DNA of 64,000 nucleotides from positions 476,501-540,500 of the forward strand of contig NC_090167.1 in assembly GCF_017916325.1 (NCBI RefSeq), read 5' to 3'. The notes beneath the pieces were generated by a model. The model was not told where the DNA came from. It did not search any database and worked only from the letters and a program-made list of their open reading frames with translations. Shown here one piece after another: positions 31,111 to 41,146 of this stretch (its first letter is position 1; the number at the start of each line of letters is the position of its first letter). This DNA comes from Leishmania martiniquensis. Its lineage: Eukaryota; Euglenozoa; Kinetoplastea; Trypanosomatida; Trypanosomatidae. The translations under genes and the position numbers were made by a program.

Positions 31111-33465
31111 ATTATGGGCTTTCGAGGGGCCTGACGACTCTCTTTTTACTGGAGTTCCCGTGAGGCCTTCATACTAACAAGCATACGTACATCTCTTTTT
31201 TTTTCGGGGCGAGGGGGGCCCCCACTCTCACTTCCTCCCCCTTTTCTGTGTCTCTGTGTGTGTGTGTGTCCGTGTACCCTTCGACTTCCTCTCCACGAGG
31301 TACGCAGTCGCCCTCAGATCAATTCGTCAGTGAAGAGAGACCTCCACGCGTGTTACTGCGCAAGATGAGTTCGCAAACGAAAAAAACACTTCGAGGGAGG
31401 AAGAAAAGGATTATCAAGCACATAGCACGTTGAGAGCCGCTAGGTAAGCGTCCTCGCATGTACCAGGAGGTACGAAACGCAGAGTGCGCCATCCTCTTTA
31501 GGAGCAGGCGAGAGCACACTCGTGATTGAATTTGAGTAGGCCGTCTGGATGCGCCTTCTCTTGTTCGCCTTCACCCATTCACCCTCTTGGTGCCGGCGTC
31601 TCTCGTACAACACACACACACACACGTAACTGTCTCTCTCTCCCTCTCTCTATGCCGCCAATCTCACGTACACATTTCGTCTTCTGTTTCCTCTTGCCCA
31701 CAACCATCGTGAATCACCACATCTCTTTACTTGGCGGCGACGCCGATATTTTTGCTGTCGGGTGCAGTTCTTTTGCCGCCTCGTTCTCTTTCACCTCGTC
31801 CTGCACCCTTTTCTGTTATACTGCACAGCTCATCTCACGAAGAAACGAAACGAAAAAAAAGACAATAAAAGTATCGACGGGGTCCCCAGCACACAAAATT
31901 CGCTGCGCATTCCAACCCTCGTGCACACTTCCCCTAACTATACCTCTTTTGCTGCTCCTGCTGCTGAACGTGTGGCTGCGTGCGTGTGTGTGGTGTGTGT
32001 GTGTGTGTCTCCATTGATGTTTACAGGCTGATACGGGTCCTCTTGGACTCTTCTTTCGCACTTGTTTTCCGCTGTCTTGCCTTTTCTCTGCCCCTCTCTC
32101 CCGAGGCCTTCGTACATTCCCCTCTTCGTGGAGGAAGTCACGTGCGCTCAACGGTGTTTCTTGGAGCGCCTCAAGTGCCTCTGCCCTTGGACGCATTCGT
32201 CTTCCTCCCGCCTCCGTGGCCGAGCCACACAACAGCGGTTCAACGCCGTTTTTTTTTTCTTCATCCTGGGGCGTCTGCTCTTTCTTGTACTGTTCATCCC
32301 TCGCTGCTCTTTGTGGTACCGAATAGAGTGTTTCTCCTCTTTGTGTGTGCGCACTTCTCTTTTTGATTGCACTTTGTTGGCATTCTTCTTCCTTTGTTGT
32401 GGCTGTTGTCATCTCGAATTTCGGCTTCTTGGTCGCGCTATACCGCCTCATTGGAAGCGAGAAGCTGGTGGACTTGGCGACACTCGACAGCAGGGGGAGG
32501 GGGAGGGGCGTCTCTGGACGTCGGTATCCGGGTACAAGCCGCACTTGCTCATCTTCCCACCTCCTCCTTCGCCGGTACTTTCTCATTCATTGAGAAGAAA
32601 ATTGACCCTCACGTCTGTGAGAGTGAAGAAAAGAATAACAGAGCCAAAGCCCCCGCCATTTTTCTTTCGTTCGCTCTTGGCGTGGGTCTCTCCATCGGAT
32701 CACTCACGGGACGGCACCTCTTTGCTTTCTGTGACTGTCTGTCTGTGTGTGTGTGTGCCGAACTGCTCCCGCTGCCCTCTCTTCTCCATGTTCTCTTGTC
32801 GCCAACGATTCTGCGCTGGTGCTTAGCCTTTTTTTGTCGTTTTCACCGCTTTCACCGCGTCGGCTTGCCTAGAGCTCGTTTTACTCAGGTGTCGCCTAAA
32901 TCGTGTGCGTATGCCTTCCGGACTCCTTACGCACAGTGCTTTTTCCTTTTTTTGAGGGGGGAAGCCCTTTTGGGGATACTGTTCGGAGTTTGTTCGTGTG
33001 TGTGCGTTCTGTTTGTAAGGGGGAGGGAGAGTGAGTGCGCATGCGGTATTGGTGCGGGAAGCGCCACTGCGTCTGTCTCTTTCCACATTGTTGCGTTGTT
33101 GGGATATTCGCCGGAAGTGCGCTGCTGCTCTTCCTCTCTGCCAGTCGTTTCTCACATCTCCTCGTGCACCTGAGCCGACTCTCGGCGGAAAGCGGGGAAC
33201 TGGCGGGGCGCTCAGCTAGTAGCGCGAAGTGGTCACCAGAGCGGCCCCACTAACGTGTCAGTCAGGTTATGCGCCGCTATTTTTCGGCCGTTTTTTGCCT
33301 CAGCGAAGCCCGTCGTGCCCGGTGAATTCCGTTGTCTGTCTCGCCCCCTCCCCCTCCCGTCGTTTGTCCTCTGTCCGCCAGGCCCCCGACAGCGGACACC
33401 AGAGGAACGAAGAGGCATCCTTTCTCCCCTTCTGCGAGAAGCCGGTGCTTGGGTAGCTGTTAACG
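31111..33465. other. 2.4 kb intergenic/UTR region
   Basis: Highly CT/TG-rich spacer with many T runs and several long but low-complexity open frames on both strands, none convincing. It ends in the acceptor region of the kinase-like gene. Confidence 0.6.
33331..33381 (+). promoter_or_regulatory. Predicted spliced-leader acceptor for the kinase-like gene
   Basis: An almost uninterrupted C/T tract (TCGCCCCCTCCCCCTCCCGT and beyond) ends in CCGCCAG, with AG at 33380-33381. The 84 bases to the start at 33466 are free of ATG. Confidence 0.65.
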
Positions 33466-35157
33466 ATGAGTACTGGCGACTTCATTGTGGGTGTCGACCA
33501 CGGGAACGGCGAGGACTACCTAATACGGCATGGGTACTGGGTTCACTCGCCGCTCAGCCAAGACTGTACTATCAACACGAATCCAAGCAGCGGCTGCGGT
33601 ACCGAGTGCAATGGCAGTGCTGGTGTCAGAGTCACGGGAGACGTTGGAGGCTGCATGGCTTCCCCGCATGGGTGTTTGGATGCTGAAACTCCTCTTCCAC
33701 CATTCTATAAGCCATTAGTGGAGGACGACGATGACGGGAGCGGTGAAGACAGCGGCGACAGTGTCGCCAAAGCGGCCCTGGGGCATTTTCTCGAGGGATG
33801 CGGAAGCGGCCTCATCAACTTCTCACCCCTGGAGTGGAACAGTGCGGAACACGAGGATGGGTTGTATAGCTCGTTTGCGTCATCGCAAACGACGAGCGAT
33901 AGAAGCGGAGGCACGTTTCCATGCATTGACGAGGAGCTCCTGGGCGACTTGGGTGACGTTATCGGCTACGGCGGCGATCGCGGCTCCTTTGTGTGTCGCG
34001 TTCCACCACCGCCGTTGACGCCCACGTGGAAAGAAGCGCCGAGCTTCACGCGGACATCGGCCTTTCTGGCAGCATCGCGCCGCTCGAAGGAGGCCAGGAA
34101 GGCCTACAAAAAATACCCGACGCGCATCTCCCAGGTTGAGCTGTCGTTTGTGTCGACGGTGTACCGATGCGCCCGCAATAGTGAGCATTGCCAGAGCAGA
34201 AGCAGCCCCTTTCTGACGCCAGAGGAAGCCCACTACGCTGCCTTGCACCTAGTATTACCTGACGCCGTCGTGTTAGCACGTGGAGAGCAGGTTGGGCTGC
34301 TGATGCCGCTGTACAACTGCAGCCTAAAGGAATTTCTGCAGAGCCTGGTACACCCCGCAGGTTGCGCGCGCGGCGCCGCTGGCATGCCGCCTCCACTGGA
34401 CGTCTCGCACAAGTCGACTTTGTACGGCGGGGATAACGGCGACGACACCGAAGCTTGTGGTGCACACCGCAGCACCTTTCGGTTCCATGCAGCCTATCAG
34501 CCAGTCGATTCCATTCCTGTGGTGACCGCCATCGTCTTTCAGATGCTAGAGGCGGTAGCCTTTCTCAACTATCGCCTCCCCCACGGCGACGGATCCACTG
34601 GGTATACCCATAATGACCTCCACCTGGACAATATTCTGCTCTCTTACGAGGGCGATGTGGCACTTTGCGACTTCGAGCTGGTCGCCTCCACGCCCACCCC
34701 ATCGTGCGCCATCGATATCCGCCGTTTGCCTCCCTCCTCGCGGCAGTCACCGCATGGTCTCTTCAGTGAAACAGCCGACACGTGGGCCTTTGGGTTGATG
34801 GTGGTGAGCCTGCTCACGGGTGTAGACCCATTGTTCACCTCGAACATTGTGAACGACTTCAGCGATGGTCCGCTGCTCCTTCGCTGGGACCGCAGCCCAT
34901 GCGTGCTGGACTGGGAGGCAAACATTAAGGCGCATGTGGAGGTTTTGCTGCGACGTCAGGACTCGACCGGGAAACGGCTGGAGGAGGCGCACCACCTCCT
35001 GCAGCTCTGCAGCAAGTGCTTGGTGAACCGCGAAGGCGCCGAGCCTCTCCGAGCCGTTTCCCTACTGGAGGAGCCGATGTTCCTTCCTTACCGTCTCGAC
35101 TTCAGCCTCGCCACGCGTACAGTGAAGGAGTGGATCAGAAACGCACGCCTTCTCTGA
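33466..35157 (+). CDS. Divergent protein-kinase-fold protein, possible pseudokinase
   Basis: This 563-residue protein starts MSTGDFIVGVDHG. The C-lobe of a protein kinase is recognisable. There is a hinge-like VGLLMPLYNCSLKEFLQ, then the catalytic loop HNDLHLDNIL (H382, D384, N389). Where DFG is expected the sequence is CDFELV (D402-F403-E404). A DTWAFGLMVVSLLTG F-helix follows. The catalytic Asp, the Asn and the metal-binding Asp remain, but the Gly of DFG is Glu. I see no convincing glycine loop or VAIK lysine in the long, acidic and Ser/Gly-rich N-terminal half. The HNDLH order resembles small-molecule or atypical kinases more than HRD kinases. It is either an atypical active kinase or a pseudokinase; the substrate is unknown. 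Confidence 0.8.
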   Translation: MSTGDFIVGVDHGNGEDYLIRHGYWVHSPLSQDCTINTNPSSGCGTECNGSAGVRVTGDVGGCMASPHGCLDAETPLPPFYKPLVEDDDDGSGEDSGDSVAKAALGHFLEGCGSGLINFSPLEWNSAEHEDGLYSSFASSQTTSDRSGGTFPCIDEELLGDLGDVIGYGGDRGSFVCRVPPPPLTPTWKEAPSFTRTSAFLAASRRSKEARKAYKKYPTRISQVELSFVSTVYRCARNSEHCQSRSSPFLTPEEAHYAALHLVLPDAVVLARGEQVGLLMPLYNCSLKEFLQSLVHPAGCARGAAGMPPPLDVSHKSTLYGGDNGDDTEACGAHRSTFRFHAAYQPVDSIPVVTAIVFQMLEAVAFLNYRLPHGDGSTGYTHNDLHLDNILLSYEGDVALCDFELVASTPTPSCAIDIRRLPPSSRQSPHGLFSETADTWAFGLMVVSLLTGVDPLFTSNIVNDFSDGPLLLRWDRSPCVLDWEANIKAHVEVLLRRQDSTGKRLEEAHHLLQLCSKCLVNREGAEPLRAVSLLEEPMFLPYRLDFSLATRTVKEWIRNARLL

Positions 35158-37665
35158 CACAGACGGTTCGAATCGGGCGCTCTGAGCACCCAAAGACGCA
35201 CACATTCGCGCCCACAGGGAGACGTGCACAAGCGACACATGGGGATGGACCTGCGTGAGCGTTTCCTGTGCTTTTCGGTAGGCCTGAAGTGATGCTGACA
35301 ACGAGTGGCAGTGGAACGAGTTTTTTTGTTATAGTACGCATCTGAGTGAGCGCACGTGGTGCCTCCGTCGTTTTCCTCCGACTCTCTCTCTTTCTGCCCT
35401 TTACTCCCTCTCTCAACCCAATACACCCAATGCATACACGCACAGACACGTAACGCTGCTTTGTGGCCGTTTCAGTGTTGGCCGTTGAGGATTCCTCACC
35501 TGCACTTTCGCATCTCTTTGCTTTGGGCGTTGCCGCTGTTGCCGATGTGGGCACGATTGGTATGTCTCCGTATCTTCCTACCTTCCTTCTCCCTCCTTTG
35601 GCAGAGAATGTGAAGAGCTCAACCAAAGCCCCTCTCCCTCCCCCCTCCTCCTCCCCCAAACACACCTTTGCACACATTTGCTGTGCGCATTTTGCAGTCT
35701 TGTTCCGTTTTGTCTTTCCATTCCGCGTAGTCTTCGCATCGGTCTCACCGCTGACCTGAATGCGTTCTCGCGCTGTCGTCGTCAGGCTCGTCGCTGTGGC
35801 GGGCAGGGGGGTCCGATAAAGAAAAAAAAAGGATGCGCGTGTGGGAGGGGAGCAGAGTTCGTGAAAGGTAGTTCGTCGGAACGTGTGCGTTGAAGTAGAC
35901 GTGCGGTGTTTATCGTTCGTATAGGGGCTGTGGCTGCGAGCCTGCGTGTGCGCGCGTCTGTGCGAGTTCTCATTTCCTTCGCAGCGGTGAGTGGACGTGT
36001 TTGAAAGAGGCGGCGGGCGTAGTTGAGTGCCCACCTTTCCTGGGGTGTTCACTCGATTTCTATTTCTACGTTTCGCCCGTTTCCTATTTTCGTTGTTTCC
36101 ACCATATTTCGCGTGTTCTCTCTCTCTGCCTGTCTTGGTGTTTCGGTGCGGCGTGCTCAGTGACGCGTCTCTTCCCTGCCCGCCCTCCTCCTGGCGAAGC
36201 AGGCGGTCGCAAGGCTCCCTCGCTGAAGGCGCGGTAAATCTGCTGAGTGGTGTAATCTGAGTATGAAGCAAAGCTCTGTGGAGACTTGCTGTACAGTTGT
36301 GGTACCCTCTAAATGAGGGTGGCGAGTCCACTCCTCATGGCGCACGGAAGAAGACGCTGATAGAGCACACCTCTGCAGGCATGTGGGTGGGCATGGTGGG
36401 GTGGGCTGAAGGAAGGGGGCACTCGCTTAGCTCTCGTTCTCGCTTGTGCGTTTACTGTCACCTCCTTGCTGTGAGAAGTACGCGCACTAATGCGCTTGCT
36501 ATGTCAGTGCGGTGGGCCGAGTGTACATTTTTTTCTTTGAAGGCGCGCTCACGCGCAGATACGCGAAGAAAAGGGACGTGATGAGGTGGTGGTGTTTGTC
36601 TTTCAAATGAAGGCGGTCTCCTCGCTGACACACGCGCAGGCGCGCGTGGCGAATGGAAACAGCAGGGCGACGCGGCCGTTTTTTTTTTGTTCTCTCCTCT
36701 TCAGGGAGGAGGGAAGTGTTTCTCTGACTCGTAAGGGTCGCTTTTCTCGCTGCACGGGCGCTCGATTTCGCTCTTCTTTACTCGCTGCGTTTTCTGTTGA
36801 CCCCCACCTCTATGTCTTCTTTTAGCGCATATATTTAGTTTCGACATTCCGAACACCTGGAGTGCCGTTTGTGTGTTGCTGGACAGGGATGACAGAGAGC
36901 CGCAGGGTGGCACCACCGCACATGCTGTTCCTTGTTTTATCTCTCTCTTTTCATGGGGCGGTCGGGCACCAACTCCTCTGCGGCATTAGTGAAGGATGCA
37001 ACCGGACGGCATGAGAAGAAAAAAACAACGTCGATCGAAAAGGCCCCCGTGGTGGGTGCGTACGTGGTGTACGACTTTGGTGCGAAAGAGCTCGAGCCCG
37101 CCTATGGCCGCACCTGTCCTGTTGTACCGCACTCACGAGTGCACAAACCTTTGCGTGACCTCTCAGGTGTAGCGTTTCGCTCTTGTACGGAGCGTCTCGC
37201 TGATGTTCAGTGTTTTCTTTTTTGTTTGGTGCGTGTGTGCGTGGGAATCGAAGGCGAGTATTAGGCTGGCGCCTGGCGATTCGCCCGCTCCCCCCTCCTC
37301 TGTGCGGCACTGTGCCCCCATCCCTGCGGACCACGTTGCCCTTGCGCCTCACGACTGTCAAACCTGGAGGACGTTGTCCGCCTCTCAACACAATCTTTCG
37401 TTCCCTGCTCGGCAGCTGCGGCACAGGTTGTCTGACGCACTGCTGTGCTGTAAGTGAGCATCATCCGTGGTCAGGCGTAGAGCTCTATTAACCGTGGTAA
37501 TCGCAATTTCCTTCTCTGTGGGGCCCGCGGACATCGGTGACGGACATGCGAAGAGTAAGGTGATTTAGCTCAGAGTAACGAGGTGCTTCTGGACTTGAAG
37601 CACATCTTCCCCCTCCCCCTGCGCACGTAGGGCGCGGGTTACGATAGTGCTGTGGCGTTAGCCCT
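35158..37665. other. 2.5 kb intergenic/UTR region
   Basis: CT- and T-rich spacer. A 398-codon frame on the - strand (35135-36331) and a 110-codon + frame (36932-37264) are present, but their composition is low-complexity or their third positions are not GC-rich. I see no convincing gene. Confidence 0.55.
37601..37630 (+). promoter_or_regulatory. Predicted spliced-leader acceptor for the deformylase-like gene
   Basis: CACATCTTCCCCCTCCCCCT is followed by GCGCACGTAG, with AG at 37629-37630. This gives a 35 nt ATG-free leader before the start at 37666. Confidence 0.5.
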
Positions 37666-38481
37666 ATGCGTCGCTGCGTACCGTGCCTTCGCCTTCTGTG
37701 CGAGGGCACCGGTCTCCTGCGCGGCGGCGCAGGCTCACCATCTCCATCGTCGTCCAGTTCGCCGAACTTCAGCCATGCCGCTGAGGAAAAAATCGAGAAG
37801 GAGTCGCAGGCGCTTAAGCGAGTCGCATGCTATCCCCATCGCTTCATGACGAGACCAGTGCTGCCCGTGCCGACTTCGCAAATCCTCTCCCCGCTCTTTC
37901 TGAGCAATCTCATGGAGCTGAATCAGCTGGCTACAGACTTGCACTGCCTTTCGTTTAGTGCCCCCAAGGCGCACTGGGATGCGGCTGTGATTCTCCTCAA
38001 GGACAGCCCCGATGCAAAGGAGTACGAGGTGTGGGTCAACCCTTCAGTGCCGGGCTACGACGATCGAAACGCGGTCGCTCCGATGTACGGCATGTGGGAG
38101 AACTGCATCTCCTGCGGCGCGTCGATGGCCTGGGTAGTGCGGCCGCAGCGCATCACATGCAGTGGGTACGACGAGCATGGTAGTCAGAAGGTGCAAGTGC
38201 TGGACGGAATGCGCGCGCGTTGCCTCATGCACGAGCTCGATCATTTGATGGGCAAGACAATCTTCGACCAAACGACCGGGCCAGAGTTCGTTGTCAGCTC
38301 GGTGGCGATGGCGCAGCGACACCTGTGGCCGGCCAACTTCCCCTCTGCCGAGGCGTACATGACCATTCCCGGTCAGTTTTTCGACTATGTGCGGAACACA
38401 ACGGTGATTCCGCCGGGGATGGAATGGTGGTACGCACAGAACACGCGGGAGGAGTTCGGCAACGATCGGATCGCTCGGTGA
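37666..38481 (+). CDS. Peptide deformylase-like metalloprotein
   Basis: This 271-residue protein belongs to the peptide deformylase fold, whose enzymes remove the formyl group from the first Met of organelle-made proteins. The metal ligands are all present: C147 in ENCISCG (motif 2, usually EGCLS) and H189-E190-L-D-H193 in MHELDHLMGK (motif 3). Motif 1 (usually GxGLAAPQ) is altered to LSFSAPKA, with Lys101 where Gln is expected. The N-terminus (MRRCVPCLRLLCEGTG) is Arg/Cys/Leu-rich without acidic residues, consistent with a mitochondrial targeting sequence. Trypanosomatids have divergent type 3 deformylases needed for mitochondrial function, and this is most likely one of them. Activity towards formyl-Met is uncertain because of the altered motifs 1 and 2. 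Confidence 0.87.
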   Translation: MRRCVPCLRLLCEGTGLLRGGAGSPSPSSSSSPNFSHAAEEKIEKESQALKRVACYPHRFMTRPVLPVPTSQILSPLFLSNLMELNQLATDLHCLSFSAPKAHWDAAVILLKDSPDAKEYEVWVNPSVPGYDDRNAVAPMYGMWENCISCGASMAWVVRPQRITCSGYDEHGSQKVQVLDGMRARCLMHELDHLMGKTIFDQTTGPEFVVSSVAMAQRHLWPANFPSAEAYMTIPGQFFDYVRNTTVIPPGMEWWYAQNTREEFGNDRIAR

Positions 38482-38937
38482 GGGGTTTACTCAGACGGGG
38501 CAGAGAAGGCACCCTGTTGGGCCGCTGTTGGTCGTCTCTTTACCCCCTTGTTTTTTTCTGTTGTGGCTTTGGTGATGGTGGCGCGAGACCCTCTCTCTGG
38601 CCTGGGCGGTGCTTGCTCCGTGAGGGCCACAACCGCGCGCTTCTTGTCTGCGTTTTTTTTCGTGTGTGTGTGTGTGCGAAGCGCACAGGGAGCGCGGCAC
38701 CGCCCGCATATAGACCCCCACCCTCCGTCCAGGGTCATTTCTCTGTGCTGCATTTCTTTGCGGGGGTGTTACCGGCCCTCTTCTTCTCACAGGTGGTATG
38801 GCCCTCTCAGGTAAAAGTCACGAGAAGAAGGCCTACTCCTCCTTTGGCACGTGGCCCCTGTGCACGAGCTCGACTGAGGACTGCCAGGCACACGTGTCTC
38901 GCACACATCATCGCACCGTGTCTCTGTGTGGGTGTAT

Positions 38938-38963
38938 ATATATGTATATATATATACATATAT
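38938..38963. repeat. 26 bp perfect TA-rich palindrome
   Basis: ATATATGTATATA is followed immediately by its exact reverse complement TATATACATATAT, centred between 38950 and 38951. It could extrude as a cruciform or act as an AT-rich unwinding site. It may also be a chance product of TA slippage. Confidence 0.85.
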
Positions 38964-39089
38964 GCAGTCAACCCTAGCTTGCCTGACCATTGCGACTGCA
39001 TGGCTGCGTTAACGTCTCTTCGCCTCACGTCGGGCAGCGGTGCCCTTCGCTTCCTCTACAATCGCACGTAAATGTCGTTTTCTAGTCAG

Positions 39090-39115
39090 CCTCCTCCCCC
39101 TTTGCTCTTGCTCAG
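39090..39115 (+). promoter_or_regulatory. Predicted spliced-leader acceptor for the WLM protease gene
   Basis: CCTCCTCCCCCTTTGCTCTTGC ends in TCAG, with AG at 39114-39115. An ATG in the resulting leader would be the TTAATGACAA at 39139, so a later acceptor is also possible. Confidence 0.4.
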
Positions 39116-39229
39116 CGCCGGCACCCAGGGAATCTCATTAATGACAATTACTTATCTTGGAACGTTCCAGGGAGGCAGTGAGCATCACCTACGCACACAT
39201 TCCAGGCACGGCTTTTCCTTTCAATAGAA

Positions 39230-40474
39230 ATGTCCTCTGCATTTATGGCGCAGCTCCCTTGTATCGGGTCATCATCGACTCTCGGTTGGCTTCGCGACGA
39301 TGTCGCGCTCTCCTACATGGAGCACATTTTGCAGCGTGCTCGGGTGCTGCTGCCGCGCCGCGGCTGGCGCGTCGGTGTTATTAAGGAATTCTATCCGCGC
39401 GGGGCGTCATTGCTGGGCCTCAACGTGAACGCCGGCAGTGAGGTGTGTATTCGGTTCCGCGTTCCCGGCAAGAAAAATGAGTTCCTGCCATTCCATGAGG
39501 TGCTCTGTACAGCCTTGCACGAGTTCACGCACTGCGCGCACTCGCGGCATGACCGCCCTTTCTGGAACCTCTACTATGATTTGGTGAAGGAGTGCGAGGC
39601 GCTGGAGGTGACAATGATGCAGAAGGGCATGCAGCTCTACCCAGAACTGTCCTACTTACCCATGAGCTCCTCTGCCACAGCGTCGCAGCAACGCCGCCAT
39701 GCTCGGGAAGGCTGGGCTGTCGTAGCGCCCAGTGGGTCTCGAGGCGGAGGTCATCAATTAGGTGGCGTAGGGGCCCTAGGCAGCGGTAGAGGGCGGGGCG
39801 GGGGGACGAGCATGCGCGTTAAGCGTCTCACACGAACCATCAGCAAGTCCGGCCTCACGTCCTCGAGTGGTACTTTCTCCCCAGGAAAACGTGAGGCTTT
39901 TCCGGTTGAGGGACGCCGGCTCGGTGGTGTTGGCCATCGCCAGTGCAGCGGCTTGCTCGGCTGCACCCCAACGCGTGATGCGTTGCGCCGCATTCTCGCC
40001 GAGGCAGCAAGCCGACGCCTGATGCGAGAGCCGACGCCAGTGGCAGCACCGCAGATGGGCTTGGAGACTGTGACATTTCCACGCGATGTCTGCACTGAGC
40101 CGCCACAAGAGGAGAGCCAACGTGAGGTGGACGACGACGGCGCGCCAGACTGCGTGCCACAGACCCTCTTCGACGAACAAGAGGGTAGTGGATGGAGGTG
40201 CCTCCGCTGCGGCTTTCTCAACGATCATGGTGTAGTCGATAGTTGCGCGTTCTGCGCCGATTGCGATGATGGTGTCGAGGGGGAGGGCGCATGGCTGAAG
40301 CGGCCTCGGGTGGATGGAGATCATCTCTCATTCGATGCGCCCAAGAAAATCCTTTCCTCGGTCACAGCCTCAAGCGCGGTGCCCGTGCAGCGACCACCAC
40401 CACCACCTCCGCAGCGATCCAAGACGATACTGGAAGAGAAGTATATCGTCCTGAGCGACGATGACGATAGCTAG
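39230..40474 (+). CDS. WLM-domain metalloprotease, Wss1/SPRTN-like, with RanBP2 zinc finger and SUMO-interacting motif
   Basis: This 414-residue protein should cleave proteins crosslinked to DNA, as Wss1 does in yeast. The WLM domain (about 1-140) has the zinc-binding signature H97-E-F-T-H101 with the third ligand at H107, followed by DRPFWNLYY, as in Wss1 (HExxH then His six residues on, then F-[WY]). A Gly/Ser/Arg-rich linker follows. Next comes a RanBP2-type zinc finger (W-x-C324-x2-C327-x11-C339-x2-C342), then a basic KRPRVDG patch that could be a nuclear signal and a poly-Pro stretch. The protein ends YIVLSDDDDS: a hydrophobic core followed by acids, as in a SUMO-interacting motif. The domain order (protease, disordered linker, C-terminal SIM) parallels Wss1, which is shorter (269 residues). 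Confidence 0.9.
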   Translation: MSSAFMAQLPCIGSSSTLGWLRDDVALSYMEHILQRARVLLPRRGWRVGVIKEFYPRGASLLGLNVNAGSEVCIRFRVPGKKNEFLPFHEVLCTALHEFTHCAHSRHDRPFWNLYYDLVKECEALEVTMMQKGMQLYPELSYLPMSSSATASQQRRHAREGWAVVAPSGSRGGGHQLGGVGALGSGRGRGGGTSMRVKRLTRTISKSGLTSSSGTFSPGKREAFPVEGRRLGGVGHRQCSGLLGCTPTRDALRRILAEAASRRLMREPTPVAAPQMGLETVTFPRDVCTEPPQEESQREVDDDGAPDCVPQTLFDEQEGSGWRCLRCGFLNDHGVVDSCAFCADCDDGVEGEGAWLKRPRVDGDHLSFDAPKKILSSVTASSAVPVQRPPPPPPQRSKTILEEKYIVLSDDDDS

Positions 40475-41146
40475 CACGCCAAATAGACATCAGGCGCGCT
40501 GTGCCCCTCTTCTCAGGGCCTCTTTCTCCTCCTCCGCGCGCACACAGATGCTCACGTTAGCGTCTACTCACACGCACACTGCTCTGCGCTTCCTCAATCG
40601 TGCACCTCGTTAAACCTCTCTCCTGGAGGCTACCGGTGCTGTGGTGGCGGCCCCTTCTTCCCAATTCTTTCTTTCGCTTGCACAGCACACCACTACACAT
40701 GATCTCGGTGAAGGACATTTCTCAAAAGCAGTAGCATAACGTAGGCAGCGCTGCAACTGCCCTGTGGTGCCGCTGAGAAGCTTAGAAGGCAGCGGTGCGG
40801 AGGAGAGTAGCGGAAGAGTCCTACTCGAAATTGCTTTCGCGGGAAGCCAGGCGTTGGGCGGCATGTCAACCGGCCGCGGCCATGGTCAAGTCTCGCGCTA
40901 CATGGTGGTTCGCTTATCTTCTTCGCTCAAACCATCTCGTGGATCTCTCTCGTCGGCATTCACACTCTTGGTGGTACGGTGGAAACACAATCCACTATCC
41001 ATACTGGCGACCCTGCACCATAACACGCATGCACAAGACAACACGGGGGAATACATGGCGAACAGCGTATGAGACCATCCCAACTCCTCTTTCCCTCCAC
41101 CGAGCACACCCGCACTCACCTTTAGGAGCTACTGTTTTCGCCGCCC
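40475..41146. other. Intergenic/UTR region
   Basis: CT/CA-rich spacer. Short frames around 40764-41160 are open but lack any recognisable protein character. A candidate acceptor lies close to the next start. Confidence 0.6.
41081..41125 (+). promoter_or_regulatory. Predicted spliced-leader acceptor for the gene at 41147
   Basis: CCAACTCCTCTTTCCCTCCA and CACTCACCTTTAG give candidate AGs at 41103-41104 and 41124-41125. There is no ATG between these and 41147. Confidence 0.45.

Larger units (their letters stand above)
38482..39229. other. Intergenic/UTR region with a TA-rich palindrome
   Basis: GT- and T-rich spacer containing a 26 bp perfect palindrome at 38938-38963 and a polypyrimidine/AG acceptor near 39115. 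I see no gene. Confidence 0.6.

Noticed and set aside
35164..35176. GGTTCGAATC resembling a tRNA B box just after the kinase-like gene
   Set aside because: The flanking bases do not form a T-arm stem, and no A box or acceptor stem is present upstream or downstream.
35135..36331. 398-codon - strand open frame
   Set aside because: It overlaps the end of the kinase-like gene and spacer; the composition is Arg/Thr/His low-complexity, and no other - strand gene is supported in this window.
36953..37264. Frame starting MGRSGTNSSAALVKDATG
   Set aside because: The first 80 residues are protein-like, but third-position GC is lower than in real genes here, no AG follows the upstream T/C tract before the ATG, and the end is low-complexity. 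It cannot be supported as a gene.
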